Below are positions 16,063 to 24,254 of a DNA stretch of 39,370 nt, piece by piece (the first letter of the stretch is position 1; every line of letters begins with the position of its first letter). The notes under the pieces are model-generated. The model was given only the letters and a program-made list of their open reading frames with translations, was not told where the DNA came from and did no database searches. Location of the stretch: the NCBI GenBank assembly GCA_020847615.1, contig JADLBR010000210.1, positions 1 through 39,370 on the forward strand, read 5' to 3'. Both the position numbers and the translations under genes were made by a program. The stretch is from Verrucomicrobiia bacterium (GTDB taxonomy: Bacteria; Verrucomicrobiota; Verrucomicrobiia; JADLBR01).

Positions 16063-17934
16063 TCACCCCTCCGCGGGGAGGATCTTCTGGACGAGGCGCT
16101 CGATGCCGTCGCGGGCGTATTCGCTCGGGGGGTAAAGGCCCTGGGCCTTGAGGTACCACGCGAGGCTGGAGCCTGTCTGGTCCTTTCGCTCCAGGTCTTG
16201 CGCGGTCCGGAGGCTGCGGACGAACTCGGCGGCGTGGGTCGTGAAATCGGCGCGCAACTGGTTGAGCTTGTTGTCGTCGGGGAAGTCCTTGAAGACCTTC
16301 TCGATACTCTCCCATGCGCCGGCGTGGTCGTTGCGCCGGGCGATCTCCTGGGCCCGGATGACGGCGCCCTCGATGATCTGCATGTCGTCGAGGACCTTGC
16401 GGAGGGTCTCCTGCCTGTCGGGGTAGAGGGCGGTGGCGGCGATGAAGCGGACCTTGTCCTCGAAGATCTGGCGATAGTTCTTCTGCTGGATGAGGCGATC
16501 GAGGTCGACGAGGGCCTGCTGCTGGACATCGGTCTGGCTGAATATGGCGGCGGAAACTTTCGCGAGCTCGGGGTTGCGCGGCCAGATCTCGGTGGCGAGG
16601 CGGAGCTGTTCCTCGAGGGTGGCGCGGTCGCCGGACACCGCGGCGGTGCGGGCCTTGGCGAGGTGCATGGAGCTGACGGTGCGCGCCGTCTCGATGGCGG
16701 CCATGGGCTTGGAGGTGTCGAAATCGGTCGCGAGGGACTGGAGTTCCTTGCAGGTCTGCTCGGCCCGCTCGTAGTCCTTGACCTCGAGGGCGGAGAGGAG
16801 CTGGTTGCTGAGCTGTGCGAACTTCAGGGCCACGCGCTTCTCGTCGCGCTTGAGGGAGCGGACCTCGGGCATGTACTCGCCGAGGACGAAGGTCTCGGAG
16901 AGGCGCTCGGTGGCGCTGGCGAGCTCGTTTTTCCCAAGCAGGAAGCGGAAGGCCTCGACGCCCTCGGACACATCGCGCATGGCCTCGCTGGCGAGCGAAT
17001 CCAGCACGCCGAGGGTGGGGGGAAGGCCCGATGCGTCGGTGAGCAGTTTCTCGGTTTCCTTGCCGACGGCGAGTTTGGTGTCGCCATCGGCGAAGATGGA
17101 GCGGTAGAAGCGGCTGGCGATCACGACGTGCTGGAAGCGGCGCTGGAGGAAGAACTGCATGACCAGGGCCTGGAACTCGATCTTGGCCTGGAGCTCGGAG
17201 GCCTGAGTCTTGAGCCTGTTGGCCTGCATCATGGCGTTGACCTCGACGAGGCGCGTGAGGTAGGGCTGGAGGCCGAGGTCGCGCTTGAGTTCCTGCTCCT
17301 TGGACCACTGCTGGGCGAGGGCCGGGTTTTTCGGGGGCGTTTCGCCGAGGCGGTTGTTCTCGGAGCGCATGCGGGCGTTCCACTCCAGCGAGCGCTTCTC
17401 TTCGGTGAGCACCTTCTGGGCCAACTGGATGCGGCTGACCTCGCGCTTGGAGAGCCAGACGGTATAGACGGCGTTGGCCAGGGAGTCGCAGAGGTTCGCG
17501 TCGATCCGGTACTTGGAGGCCTTGGGCAGCAGGCTCCAGGCGTCATTGACCTTGGAGGAGTCCACGGTCTCGGGCGCGAGCAGGGCCATGATGCGGGCGA
17601 GCAGCGCCTGGTATTCCTGCTCCTCCTCCGTGGTCTGCTCGGCCGCGTTGAGGAATTTCTCAAAGCGCGCTCGGAAGATGCGGTTGTCGGTGATCTTCCA
17701 CACCTTGCCGTCCCAGCTGATGACCTCGTTGCCGATGTCGAGCGCGGGGAGGTCCTTGCCGAGGAACTTGGAGGTCCCCTGGGTGGGGTCCTGCGGCGGT
17801 CTCTGCTGGGAGGGAGCCGGCGCGGTCTGCGGCTGTGGCTCGGCCGCCATCGAGGGAACCAGGTTGGGGGCCTGGCCCCGCGCGGCGACGGCCGCGGTGA
17901 GGAACGCGATGCAGCGGATGGTGGTTCGGGTCAT
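16063..17934 (-). CDS. Uncharacterised exported helical-repeat protein
   Basis: A 623-residue protein I do not recognise. It starts with a short signal peptide (MTRTTIRCIAFLTAAVAARG), then a Pro/Gln-rich linker (about 25-55) and a small segment ISWDGKVWKITDNRIFRARFEKFL. The rest is nearly all alpha-helical, rich in Glu, Lys, Leu and Ala, with TPR-like spacing in the second half (for example WPRNPELAKVSAAIF and KDYERAEQTCKELQSLA). It has few Cys and no catalytic motif. It is probably a periplasmic scaffold or outer-membrane-associated protein. The upstream gene (57 bp away) encodes a small membrane-anchored protein, and PIN-PhoH lies before that; a three-gene transcript is likely. A cell-envelope or secretion-system accessory role is only a guess. 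Confidence 0.7.
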   Translation of the reverse strand: MTRTTIRCIAFLTAAVAARGQAPNLVPSMAAEPQPQTAPAPSQQRPPQDPTQGTSKFLGKDLPALDIGNEVISWDGKVWKITDNRIFRARFEKFLNAAEQTTEEEQEYQALLARIMALLAPETVDSSKVNDAWSLLPKASKYRIDANLCDSLANAVYTVWLSKREVSRIQLAQKVLTEEKRSLEWNARMRSENNRLGETPPKNPALAQQWSKEQELKRDLGLQPYLTRLVEVNAMMQANRLKTQASELQAKIEFQALVMQFFLQRRFQHVVIASRFYRSIFADGDTKLAVGKETEKLLTDASGLPPTLGVLDSLASEAMRDVSEGVEAFRFLLGKNELASATERLSETFVLGEYMPEVRSLKRDEKRVALKFAQLSNQLLSALEVKDYERAEQTCKELQSLATDFDTSKPMAAIETARTVSSMHLAKARTAAVSGDRATLEEQLRLATEIWPRNPELAKVSAAIFSQTDVQQQALVDLDRLIQQKNYRQIFEDKVRFIAATALYPDRQETLRKVLDDMQIIEGAVIRAQEIARRNDHAGAWESIEKVFKDFPDDNKLNQLRADFTTHAAEFVRSLRTAQDLERKDQTGSSLAWYLKAQGLYPPSEYARDGIERLVQKILPAEG

Positions 17935-17991
17935 GCTGTGTCCTCTAAAAATTGCACTGCCCCGGGGTTTTTCCAGCGCGGGCGCGGCACG

Positions 17992-18396
17992 CTATTGCTT
18001 GCGCATGTCTTGGACGATGACGACGCCGCCCCCGCCGACCTCCACCCGAAGGTTGAACTGTTGGCCCTGCTGGATGTTGATGTGGTTGAGCGAGGCGGGG
18101 ACGAGCACCGGCAGCGGCGCGGGGCCGCCTTCGCCATCGACGCGGACCGAGAACATGCGGCCCTTGGCGGGGTGCCAGCCCAGCGATTTCTCGATCGTGC
18201 CGCGCGCCTTATAGACATTGCCGCGGAGGCTGTTCGCGTTCTCCATGTACACCCGCATGTCCAGGGGCTGGAGCGTGCGGTACGGGTCCCCGAAAAAGTC
18301 GAAGAGGTATCGCCCCCCGGCGATCGCGATGACGCAGAGCAGGAGCGCGGCGATCCACCATCCGGGGTTGATCCTGGAGCTCGCACGCCGCGCCAT
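17992..18396 (-). CDS. Small membrane-anchored protein of unknown function
   Basis: A 134-residue protein with one N-terminal transmembrane helix (WWIAALLLCVIAIAGG, residues 13-28) followed by an exported domain of beta character: GDPYRTLQPLDMRVYMENAN, GNVYKARGTIEKSLGW, SVRVDGEGG, then LPVLVPASLN and QQGQQFNLRVEVGGGGVVIV. I do not recognise a family. ATG 18396 begins right before the anchor. It lies 76 bp downstream of the PIN-PhoH gene and 57 bp upstream of the 623-residue exported helical protein on the same strand, so the last two may act together outside the membrane. Confidence 0.72.
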   Translation of the reverse strand: MARRASSRINPGWWIAALLLCVIAIAGGRYLFDFFGDPYRTLQPLDMRVYMENANSLRGNVYKARGTIEKSLGWHPAKGRMFSVRVDGEGGPAPLPVLVPASLNHINIQQGQQFNLRVEVGGGGVVIVQDMRKQ

Positions 18397-18472
18397 TGTC
18401 CCCGCGAGGGTACGCCCAAAACGGGCCGTGGCAAGGGGGTTCGCGCCCTGCGCCAGGGGCGAGGCATCGGGG

Positions 18473-20074
18473 CTACATCAGGTTGGCGGCGACCTCGGCC
18501 ATTTCCGAGCGCTCGCCCTTGAAGAGGTTGACGTGGGCCATGAAGGGCTGGCCCTCGAGGCGGCTGCGGGTATAGACGAGGCCGTTGGTGTGGGCGTCGA
18601 CGTAGGGGTTGTCGATCTGGCTGAGGTCGCCGATCATGATGAGCTTGGAGCCCTTGCCCATGCGCGTGACGAGGGTCTTGGCCTCGTGCGGGGTGAGCTG
18701 CTGCGCCTCGTCGACGATGAAGACGGCGTTTGGGATCGAGCGCCCGCGGATGTGGCATATGGCCTCGATCTCGATGGTGCCGTTGTGGAGGAGCGGCTCG
18801 TATGGGCGCATGGTCTTGCCGTGGCCGTGGAAATGGCCGTTGCCATTCCCGTGGGCGTGGAAGTGCGCGTTGCCATTGCCATTGCCATTGCCGTTGCCAT
18901 GTCCGATCGCGGCGGATTGGCCCGACGCGGCGAGGGCGAGGGCCTCTCGGCGCTTCTTGCGCTTGCTCTGGCGCCGGCCATCGAAGTGATCGGGGGTGCT
19001 CCTGGGCGGCGAGAGGAGTTGCTCCAGGGCGTCGTAGACGGGCTGCACCCAGGGCTGCATCTTCTCCTCGAGCCGCCCGGGGAGGAAGCCGATGTCGCGT
19101 CCGGTGGGCATGATGACGCGCGTGACGAGGAGTTTCTCGTAGAGGCCGCTCTGGACCTGCTGGAGGGCGGCGCCGACCGAGAGCAGGGTCTTGCCGGTGC
19201 CGGCCTTGCCGTAGACGGTCACGAGATGGATCTCGGGGTCGAACAGGGCGTCCAGAAAGAAGCGCTGGCCGAGGTTGACGGCGCGGAAGGCCTTTCCGCC
19301 GCGGAGGGCGATGATGTCGCTGCGGAGCCTGTGGAAGGTGCGGTCGGCGCCCTGCCGCGCGGGTATGGTTTGCTCGGGGTTGGCGTTGTGCCGCAGCAGG
19401 ACATACTGCTCGGGGGGCGCCTTGCGGGTCCCGGAGAGGTCGATGAAGCCCTGGCTTGCGAAGGCCTGGAGGCTGCGGGCCGGGAGATCGATCACCGGAT
19501 AGTCCTCGCGGTTGGCCTCGTGCTGGGTGCGGCGGATGTCGGAATCCTCGACCCGGTCGGTCCGGTAGTCCTGGGCCTGGAGGCCCACGGCCTTGGCCTT
19601 CAGCTGCATGTTGAGATCCTTCGTCACCAGGATCGCCGCGGGCCGGAAACTGTCGGCGACGTGGGCGGCGGTCACGAGGATCCGGTTGTCCGGGCTCGAC
19701 AGATCGGGGAACAGGTCCATCAGGCGCCGGGTGCGGGCCGTCGGCGCGGTGAGGTGCCACCGGCCGGCGTCGAAACTCACCGGCCGGCGTATGGGGACGC
19801 GCACGGTGCCGCCGTTTTCCATCCGCACCCCGCGATCCATGTCCCGCGTGGTCCGGAACATCCCCGATAGCGAGCGGTGCACCTCGCGCGCGTTCGCGCC
19901 GCGCGTCGTGTTCTCGGACTTGAATCGGTCCAGTTCCTCGAGCACCTCCACCGGGATCCAGATGGCGTTGTCCTCGAACCGGAAGATGGATTGGGGGTCG
20001 TGCAACAGGACGTTTGTGTCCAACACGTAGTTCTTCGCCGTGCCCTTCGCGCGGGCGGGGGTGGGGTCGCTCAT
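18473..20074 (-). CDS. PIN-PhoH family ATPase
   Basis: A 533-residue protein with an N-terminal PIN nuclease domain (NYVLDTNVLLHDP, acidic Asp19; VEVLEELDRFK; TKDLNMQLKA) and a C-terminal PhoH ATPase domain with Walker A GKAGTGKT (289-296) and Walker B FIVDEAQ (452-458). Such proteins couple RNA cleavage to ATP-driven unwinding in the cytoplasm. Between the two Walker motifs is an insertion of about 60 residues (358-420) with a basic stretch RRQSKRKKRR and a His/Asn/Gly repeat, absent from PhoH proteins I know. ATG 20074 is preferred over the TTG at 20140 because the PIN domain then begins at residue 15. The promoter should be in the AT-rich region upstream. Confidence 0.92.
   Translation of the reverse strand: MSDPTPARAKGTAKNYVLDTNVLLHDPQSIFRFEDNAIWIPVEVLEELDRFKSENTTRGANAREVHRSLSGMFRTTRDMDRGVRMENGGTVRVPIRRPVSFDAGRWHLTAPTARTRRLMDLFPDLSSPDNRILVTAAHVADSFRPAAILVTKDLNMQLKAKAVGLQAQDYRTDRVEDSDIRRTQHEANREDYPVIDLPARSLQAFASQGFIDLSGTRKAPPEQYVLLRHNANPEQTIPARQGADRTFHRLRSDIIALRGGKAFRAVNLGQRFFLDALFDPEIHLVTVYGKAGTGKTLLSVGAALQQVQSGLYEKLLVTRVIMPTGRDIGFLPGRLEEKMQPWVQPVYDALEQLLSPPRSTPDHFDGRRQSKRKKRREALALAASGQSAAIGHGNGNGNGNGNAHFHAHGNGNGHFHGHGKTMRPYEPLLHNGTIEIEAICHIRGRSIPNAVFIVDEAQQLTPHEAKTLVTRMGKGSKLIMIGDLSQIDNPYVDAHTNGLVYTRSRLEGQPFMAHVNLFKGERSEMAEVAANLM
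18818..18904 (-). repeat. In-frame GGCAAY hexanucleotide microsatellite inside the PhoH gene
   Basis: On the minus strand, GGCAAC/GGCAAT hexamers encode a Gly-Asn run (HGNGNGNGNGN), a HFHAHGNGNGHFHGHGK stretch follows with a HF-H-H spacing, and the tract ends in the loop between the Walker motifs. Hexamer steps keep the frame, so copy-number changes would alter only loop length. Confidence 0.85.
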
Positions 20075-20431
20075 CGGGGTTTCACCGCCATGTTGGGCGC
20101 GCCATTGTGAATAACTAATATGAGATTTTGTCTGTTGCAAGTATTTGATGAAGCAATATTTTCGGCACCATTTCCGGCCATCTATTCACAGCCATCCCGG
20201 AAGTTATTCACATCGCGTGGCGGCTCCATGACGGCCCCGTGACATTCTGGGGACAGGGCGGGTGCGGCGGGAGGGGGATGCCGCGGGCGAGGGGAGCGCG
20301 GCCTGGCTCAGGAGCGGATCGCGCGTGGGGTCGGTGGGGTGGGTCGGGCGGTGATGGGGGTGGCGACCGGCTTCGGCTATTCACGAGCAAAAGGTTTTGT
20401 CATCCGTCGGTCTTCTGACAGACTGTGCGTT
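20075..20431. promoter_or_regulatory. AT-rich divergent spacer with DnaA-box-like 9-mers
   Basis: The 357-bp gap between the divergent PIN-PhoH and citrate synthase genes must hold both promoters. Its first half (20104-20212) is strikingly AT-rich for this genome. It contains TTATTCACA on the minus strand (20106-20114) and on the plus strand (20204-20212), both fitting the DnaA pattern TTWTNCACA, plus CTATTCACA (20182-20190) with one mismatch. The outer two extend to perfect 11-bp inverted repeats (TGTGAATAACT / AGTTATTCACA). The second half (20213-20400) is GC-rich with no structure I can name. Confidence 0.45.
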
Positions 20432-21745
20432 ATGCCAGAGACAGGTAAGATCATCGTGGGCGGCCGGGAGTACGAGTACCCGGTGATGGTGGGCACGGAG
20501 GCCGAGAAGGCGATCGACGTGCGACAGTTCCGGAAGGATTCCGGGTACATCTGCTTCGACGAGGGCTTTGGCAACACGGGGTCGTGCGAGAGCGCGATCA
20601 CGTTCATCGATGGCGAGAAGGGGATCCTCCGGTACCGTGGCTATCCCATCGAGGAGCTGGCGCAGCACTCCAATTTCATCGAGTCGGCGTACCTGATCAT
20701 CTACGGGGAGTTGCCGACGGAGCAGCAGCTGGCGAGGTTCCGGGGGCTGATCCTGGGCAACGCCTCGATCCACCAGAGCATGTTCCACATGTTCGAGAGT
20801 TTTCCGCCGACGGCTCACCCGATGGCGATCCTGTCGGCGATGCTCAACTCGCTGGGCTGCTACTACCCGGAGATGGCGAGCAACAACCGGCAGCAGGACC
20901 TGGAGCACTTCGACAGGTCGGCGACCATCCTGCTGTCGAAGGTGCGGACGCTGGCGGCGATGTCGTACCGGGCGCGGCACGGGCGGCCATTCAACCACCC
21001 GCGGGGCCAGCTGCCATATTGCGCGAACTTCCTGCACATGATGTTCACCGAGCCGTACAGCGACTTCATCGCGCGGTGGGAGGTGGATCGGGCGCTGAAC
21101 CTGTTCCTGCTGCTGCACGCCGACCACGAGCAGAATTGCAGCACGTCGACGGTGCGGATGGTGGCCTCCGGGGGCGCGAACCTGTTCGCGTCGGTGGCGG
21201 CGGGCGTGTGCGCGCTGTGGGGCCCGGCGCACGGCGGGGCCAACGTGGCGGTGGTGAAGATGCTGCAGCGGATCCATGACGAGGGCGACGACGGGACGCG
21301 GTTCATCGAGGCGGCCCGGTCGGGCGACAAGGGCAAGCGGCTCTACGGGTTCGGGCACCGCGTGTACCGGAACTATGATCCGCGGGCGAAGATCCTGCGC
21401 GAGGCGGCGATGGCGGTCTTGAGCTCGCTGGGGCGAAGCGACCCGCTGCTGGACATCGCGATGAAACTCGAGGAGGTCACGCTCAAGGACGAGTATTTCA
21501 TCGAGCGGAAGCTGTACCCGAACGTCGATTTCTACAGCGGGATCATCCTGAGGGCGATCGGCATCCCGGACGACATGTTCACGGTGATGTTCGCCATGGG
21601 CCGGATGCCCGGGTGGATAGCGCAGTGGCGGGAGATCGCGTCGGATCCGAAGTCCAAGATTCATCGTCCCCGGCAGATCTACACCGGCTCGGGATTGCGG
21701 AGCTACGTTCCGATGGAGCAGCGGGGCGAAGCCGCCTCGGTCTGA
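20432..21745 (+). CDS. gltA: Citrate synthase (type II-like hexameric family)
   Basis: A 437-residue enzyme that condenses oxaloacetate with acetyl-CoA to enter the TCA cycle. The active-site blocks are present: [11 protein letters not shown] with the first catalytic His, [15 protein letters not shown] with the second, and [11 protein letters not shown] with the catalytic Asp. The N-terminal segment ([15 protein letters not shown], then [26 protein letters not shown]) and length of about 430 fit the long bacterial type. ATG 20432 is preferred over longer starts because conserved sequence begins within ten residues; no strong ribosome site is visible before it. It is monocistronic, followed by the tandem B repeats. 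Confidence 0.95.
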   Translation: MPETGKIIVGGREYEYPVMVGTEAEKAIDVRQFRKDSGYICFDEGFGNTGSCESAITFIDGEKGILRYRGYPIEELAQHSNFIESAYLIIYGELPTEQQLARFRGLILGNASIHQSMFHMFESFPPTAHPMAILSAMLNSLGCYYPEMASNNRQQDLEHFDRSATILLSKVRTLAAMSYRARHGRPFNHPRGQLPYCANFLHMMFTEPYSDFIARWEVDRALNLFLLLHADHEQNCSTSTVRMVASGGANLFASVAAGVCALWGPAHGGANVAVVKMLQRIHDEGDDGTRFIEAARSGDKGKRLYGFGHRVYRNYDPRAKILREAAMAVLSSLGRSDPLLDIAMKLEEVTLKDEYFIERKLYPNVDFYSGIILRAIGIPDDMFTVMFAMGRMPGWIAQWREIASDPKSKIHRPRQIYTGSGLRSYVPMEQRGEAASV

Positions 21746-21825
21746 GTTGGGGGGCCGGGCGCTTGGCCGACGCGTCCACGGTCTAACGACCGCGGCCACA
21801 TCCCGTATTTTCGAGCTATATATCC

Positions 21826-22060
21826 CATCCGGCAACCGCCGGGCCACCGGCTTGAGGAAATGTAGCCGAAGCCGTGAGGCTTTGGCGGCCAAACGCTCAC
21901 GCGTTCGGCTACGGGAGGCGATGCGGCAATATTCGAGTCAGAAGTCATCCGGCAACCGCCGGGCCACCGGCTTGAGGAAATGTAGCCGAAGCCGTGAGGC
22001 CTTGGCGGCCAAACGCTGGCGCGTTCGGCTACGGGAGGCGATGCGGCAATATTGGAGTCA
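21826..22060 (+). repeat. Family B repeats 3 and 4, long form, in 120-bp tandem
   Basis: Unit 1 starts at 21826 and unit 2 at 21946, exactly 120 bp apart and differing at only a handful of positions. Each has a CATCCGGCAACCGCC leader, a 51-bp imperfect palindrome whose 9-bp outer arms are GTAGCCGAA and TTCGGCTAC (unit 1: 21862-21912), and a GCGGCAATATTCGAGTCA end. Unit 1 has nested CGTGAG/CTCACG and TTGGC/GCCAA arms, so one strand could fold into a single long hairpin. The last three bases of unit 2 are the recD2 stop codon. The remaining part of the gap after gltA (21746-21825) shows only a CGTATTTTCGAGCTA motif resembling the B end. Confidence 0.9.
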
Positions 22061-24241
22061 GGCCCTCAGGCGTGCCAGCAGTCCCGAGATGCGGCGCGTG
22101 GTGTCGGCGTTGCGCACCGCCATGGCGAGGGCCTTCATCTGGCCGACGGCGACGACGAGTCGTTTGCCGCGCGTGATGGCGGTGTAGACGAGGTTGCGCT
22201 GGAGCATCATGAAGTGCTGCGTGGCGACGGGGATGACGATGGCGGGGAACTCGGAGCCCTGGGACTTGTGGACGCTGATGGCGAAAGCGGGCTGGAGTTC
22301 GTCCAGCTCGTCGAAATCGTAGGCCACCTCGCGCTCGTCGAAGCGGACGCGGATCTCGCGGTCCTCGTGGAGGACTCGGGTGATCTCGCCGATGTCGCCA
22401 TTGAAGACATCCTTGTCGTAGTTGTTCTCGGTCTGCAGGACGCGATCCCCGGTGCGGAATTCCCAGCCGAATCGCTGGACGCCGGGCCGTTCGGGGCTGG
22501 GGGGGTTCAGCTCGCGCTGGAGCGCCGCGTTGAGTTCCCGGGTGCCGAGGGGGCCGCGGTGCATGGGGCAGAGAACCTGGATGTCGCGGTGGCGGAGACC
22601 GGTCTTTTTCGGGATGCGATCGCGGACGAGCGAGATGACGGACGAGGCGATGGCCTGGGGTTCCTCGCGGGGGAAGAAGTGGAAATCGGCATCTGGGTCG
22701 GCGGAATCGAAGGCGGGGACGTTGCCGGCGTTGATGGCGTGGGCGGCGGCGACGATGCGGCTGGCGGCCGCCTGCCTGAAGATCTGGGTCAGGGTCACGA
22801 CGGGGCAGGCGCGGCTCTCGATGAGGTTGGCCAGGAGGCTGCCGGGTCCCACGGAGGGGAGTTGGTCGGCATCGCCGACCAGGAGCAGCGCGGCGGCGGG
22901 GGGGTGGGCGCGGAGCAGGGCGTGCATCAGTGGCACATCGACCATGGAGCACTCGTCCACGACAAGAAGGTCGTGGTCGAGGGGATTGCGCTCGTTGCGC
23001 GCGAAGCCGCCGCGCCCGGGCTGGTATTCCAGCGCGCGATGGATGGTGCGGGCCTCGATGCCCGTGGCCTCTGCGAGGCGCTTGGCCGCCCGTCCGGTGG
23101 GGGCGCACAGGGAGGGGCGGACCTTCTTGGCGCGGAGTATCGCGAGCAGGGCGTTGAGCAGCGTGGTCTTGCCGACCCCGGGACCGCCCGTGATGACCAG
23201 CAGCCGCTGGGCCAGGGCCGCGCTGATGGCATCGCGCTGGGCGGGGGCCAGCGTCTTTCCGGACCTGCCTTCCCACCAGGCGATCGCGCGCCCGGCGTCG
23301 ATGGCCGGGTAAGGGGTCTTGCCGCCGGCGAGGGCGCGAAGGCGTGCGGCGACGCCCTTTTCGGCGGCCTGCATCTGCGGGAGGAAGACCAGATCCTCGC
23401 CCGCGATGGTCTCCGAGACCAGATCGCCGCGGCCCAGCAGTTGGCCGAGCGCATCGGCGGTGCGATCTTCCCCGATTTCGAGCAACTGGGCCGTCGCCCG
23501 GACGAGCGCCTCCCGGGGGGAGGCGCAGTGGCCGGCCAGGGTCTGCTCGTGGAGCATGTGCTCCAGGCCCCCGCATGCGCGCAGGGGGGAATCGTGCGGA
23601 ACGCCGAGCTGCTTTGCGATCTGGTCGGCGGTCTTGAAGCCGATGCCGTGGATATCGCGTGCCAGGAGGTAGGGATTTTCCGTGACCTTGGCGATGGCCT
23701 CCTCGCCGTAGGTGCGGTGGATGCGCACGGCTCGGCTGGTGGAGACGCCGTGGGCGTGCAGGAAGACCATGATCTCCCGCACGGCCTTCTGGGCCTCCCA
23801 GGCCTGTTTGATCGTGCGCCGCCGGCCGGGGCCGATGCCCTCGATCTCCTCGAGGCGACCGGATTCGCGCTCGATGATGTCGAAGACGCGCTCCCCGAAG
23901 CGGGCGACGAGGCGCCCGGCGTAGTGCGGGCCGACGCCCCGGATGAGGCCGCTGGCCAGGAAGCGCTCGATGCCCTCCCTCGACGTGGGCGGATGCGACT
24001 CGATGCGGTCCGCGGAAAATTGTGGCCCGTGGGTCTTGTCGACGGTCCATCGTCCGGAGGCCTTGACGAACTCGCCGGCGTTGGCCGAGGCGACCGGCCC
24101 GACGAGCGTGACGAGGTCGCGGTGGCCCCGCGCCCTGACGCGGAGGACGGCGAACCCGTTCTCCTCGTTGTAGAAGGTGACGCGCTCGATCTGCCCCTCG
24201 AGCGCCTCGCCGCTGCCCGCCTGATCCCTGTGAGTGGCCAC
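22058..24241 (-). CDS. recD2: RecD2-type ATP-dependent DNA helicase
   Basis: A 727-residue SF1B 5'-3' helicase of the RecD2/TraA type, which works without RecBC. The N-terminal region (1-85) is an OB-like domain (GQIERVTFYNEENGFAVLRV), followed by helix-hairpin-helix segments (IRGVGPHYAGRLVARFG, IEGIGPGRRRTI). Walker A GGPGVGKT is at 352-359, PTGRAAKRLAEATG is motif Ia, VVDECSM (427-433) is motif II, GDADQLPSVGPG motif III, and SVHKSQGSEFPAIVIP with TAITRGKR are the C-terminal helicase motifs. GTG 24241 is the likely start. It lies 13 bp downstream of the REC-PAS gene, so it may be read from the signalling operon. Its TGA stop is the terminal triplet of repeat B unit 2. Confidence 0.93.
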   Translation of the reverse strand: MATHRDQAGSGEALEGQIERVTFYNEENGFAVLRVRARGHRDLVTLVGPVASANAGEFVKASGRWTVDKTHGPQFSADRIESHPPTSREGIERFLASGLIRGVGPHYAGRLVARFGERVFDIIERESGRLEEIEGIGPGRRRTIKQAWEAQKAVREIMVFLHAHGVSTSRAVRIHRTYGEEAIAKVTENPYLLARDIHGIGFKTADQIAKQLGVPHDSPLRACGGLEHMLHEQTLAGHCASPREALVRATAQLLEIGEDRTADALGQLLGRGDLVSETIAGEDLVFLPQMQAAEKGVAARLRALAGGKTPYPAIDAGRAIAWWEGRSGKTLAPAQRDAISAALAQRLLVITGGPGVGKTTLLNALLAILRAKKVRPSLCAPTGRAAKRLAEATGIEARTIHRALEYQPGRGGFARNERNPLDHDLLVVDECSMVDVPLMHALLRAHPPAAALLLVGDADQLPSVGPGSLLANLIESRACPVVTLTQIFRQAAASRIVAAAHAINAGNVPAFDSADPDADFHFFPREEPQAIASSVISLVRDRIPKKTGLRHRDIQVLCPMHRGPLGTRELNAALQRELNPPSPERPGVQRFGWEFRTGDRVLQTENNYDKDVFNGDIGEITRVLHEDREIRVRFDEREVAYDFDELDELQPAFAISVHKSQGSEFPAIVIPVATQHFMMLQRNLVYTAITRGKRLVVAVGQMKALAMAVRNADTTRRISGLLARLRA

Positions 24242-24254
24242 GTGGGCCCGGATG

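Noticed and set aside
15868-18522. Plus-strand open frame of 884 codons
   Set aside because: Antisense to the two exported-protein genes on the minus strand, both of which have signal or anchor segments and plausible starts; the plus frame reads as low-complexity Leu/Gly/Glu sequence.
21826-22060. CRISPR array
   Set aside because: Only two near-identical 120-bp units are present, with no short repeat and variable-spacer structure; they are tandem palindromic elements.
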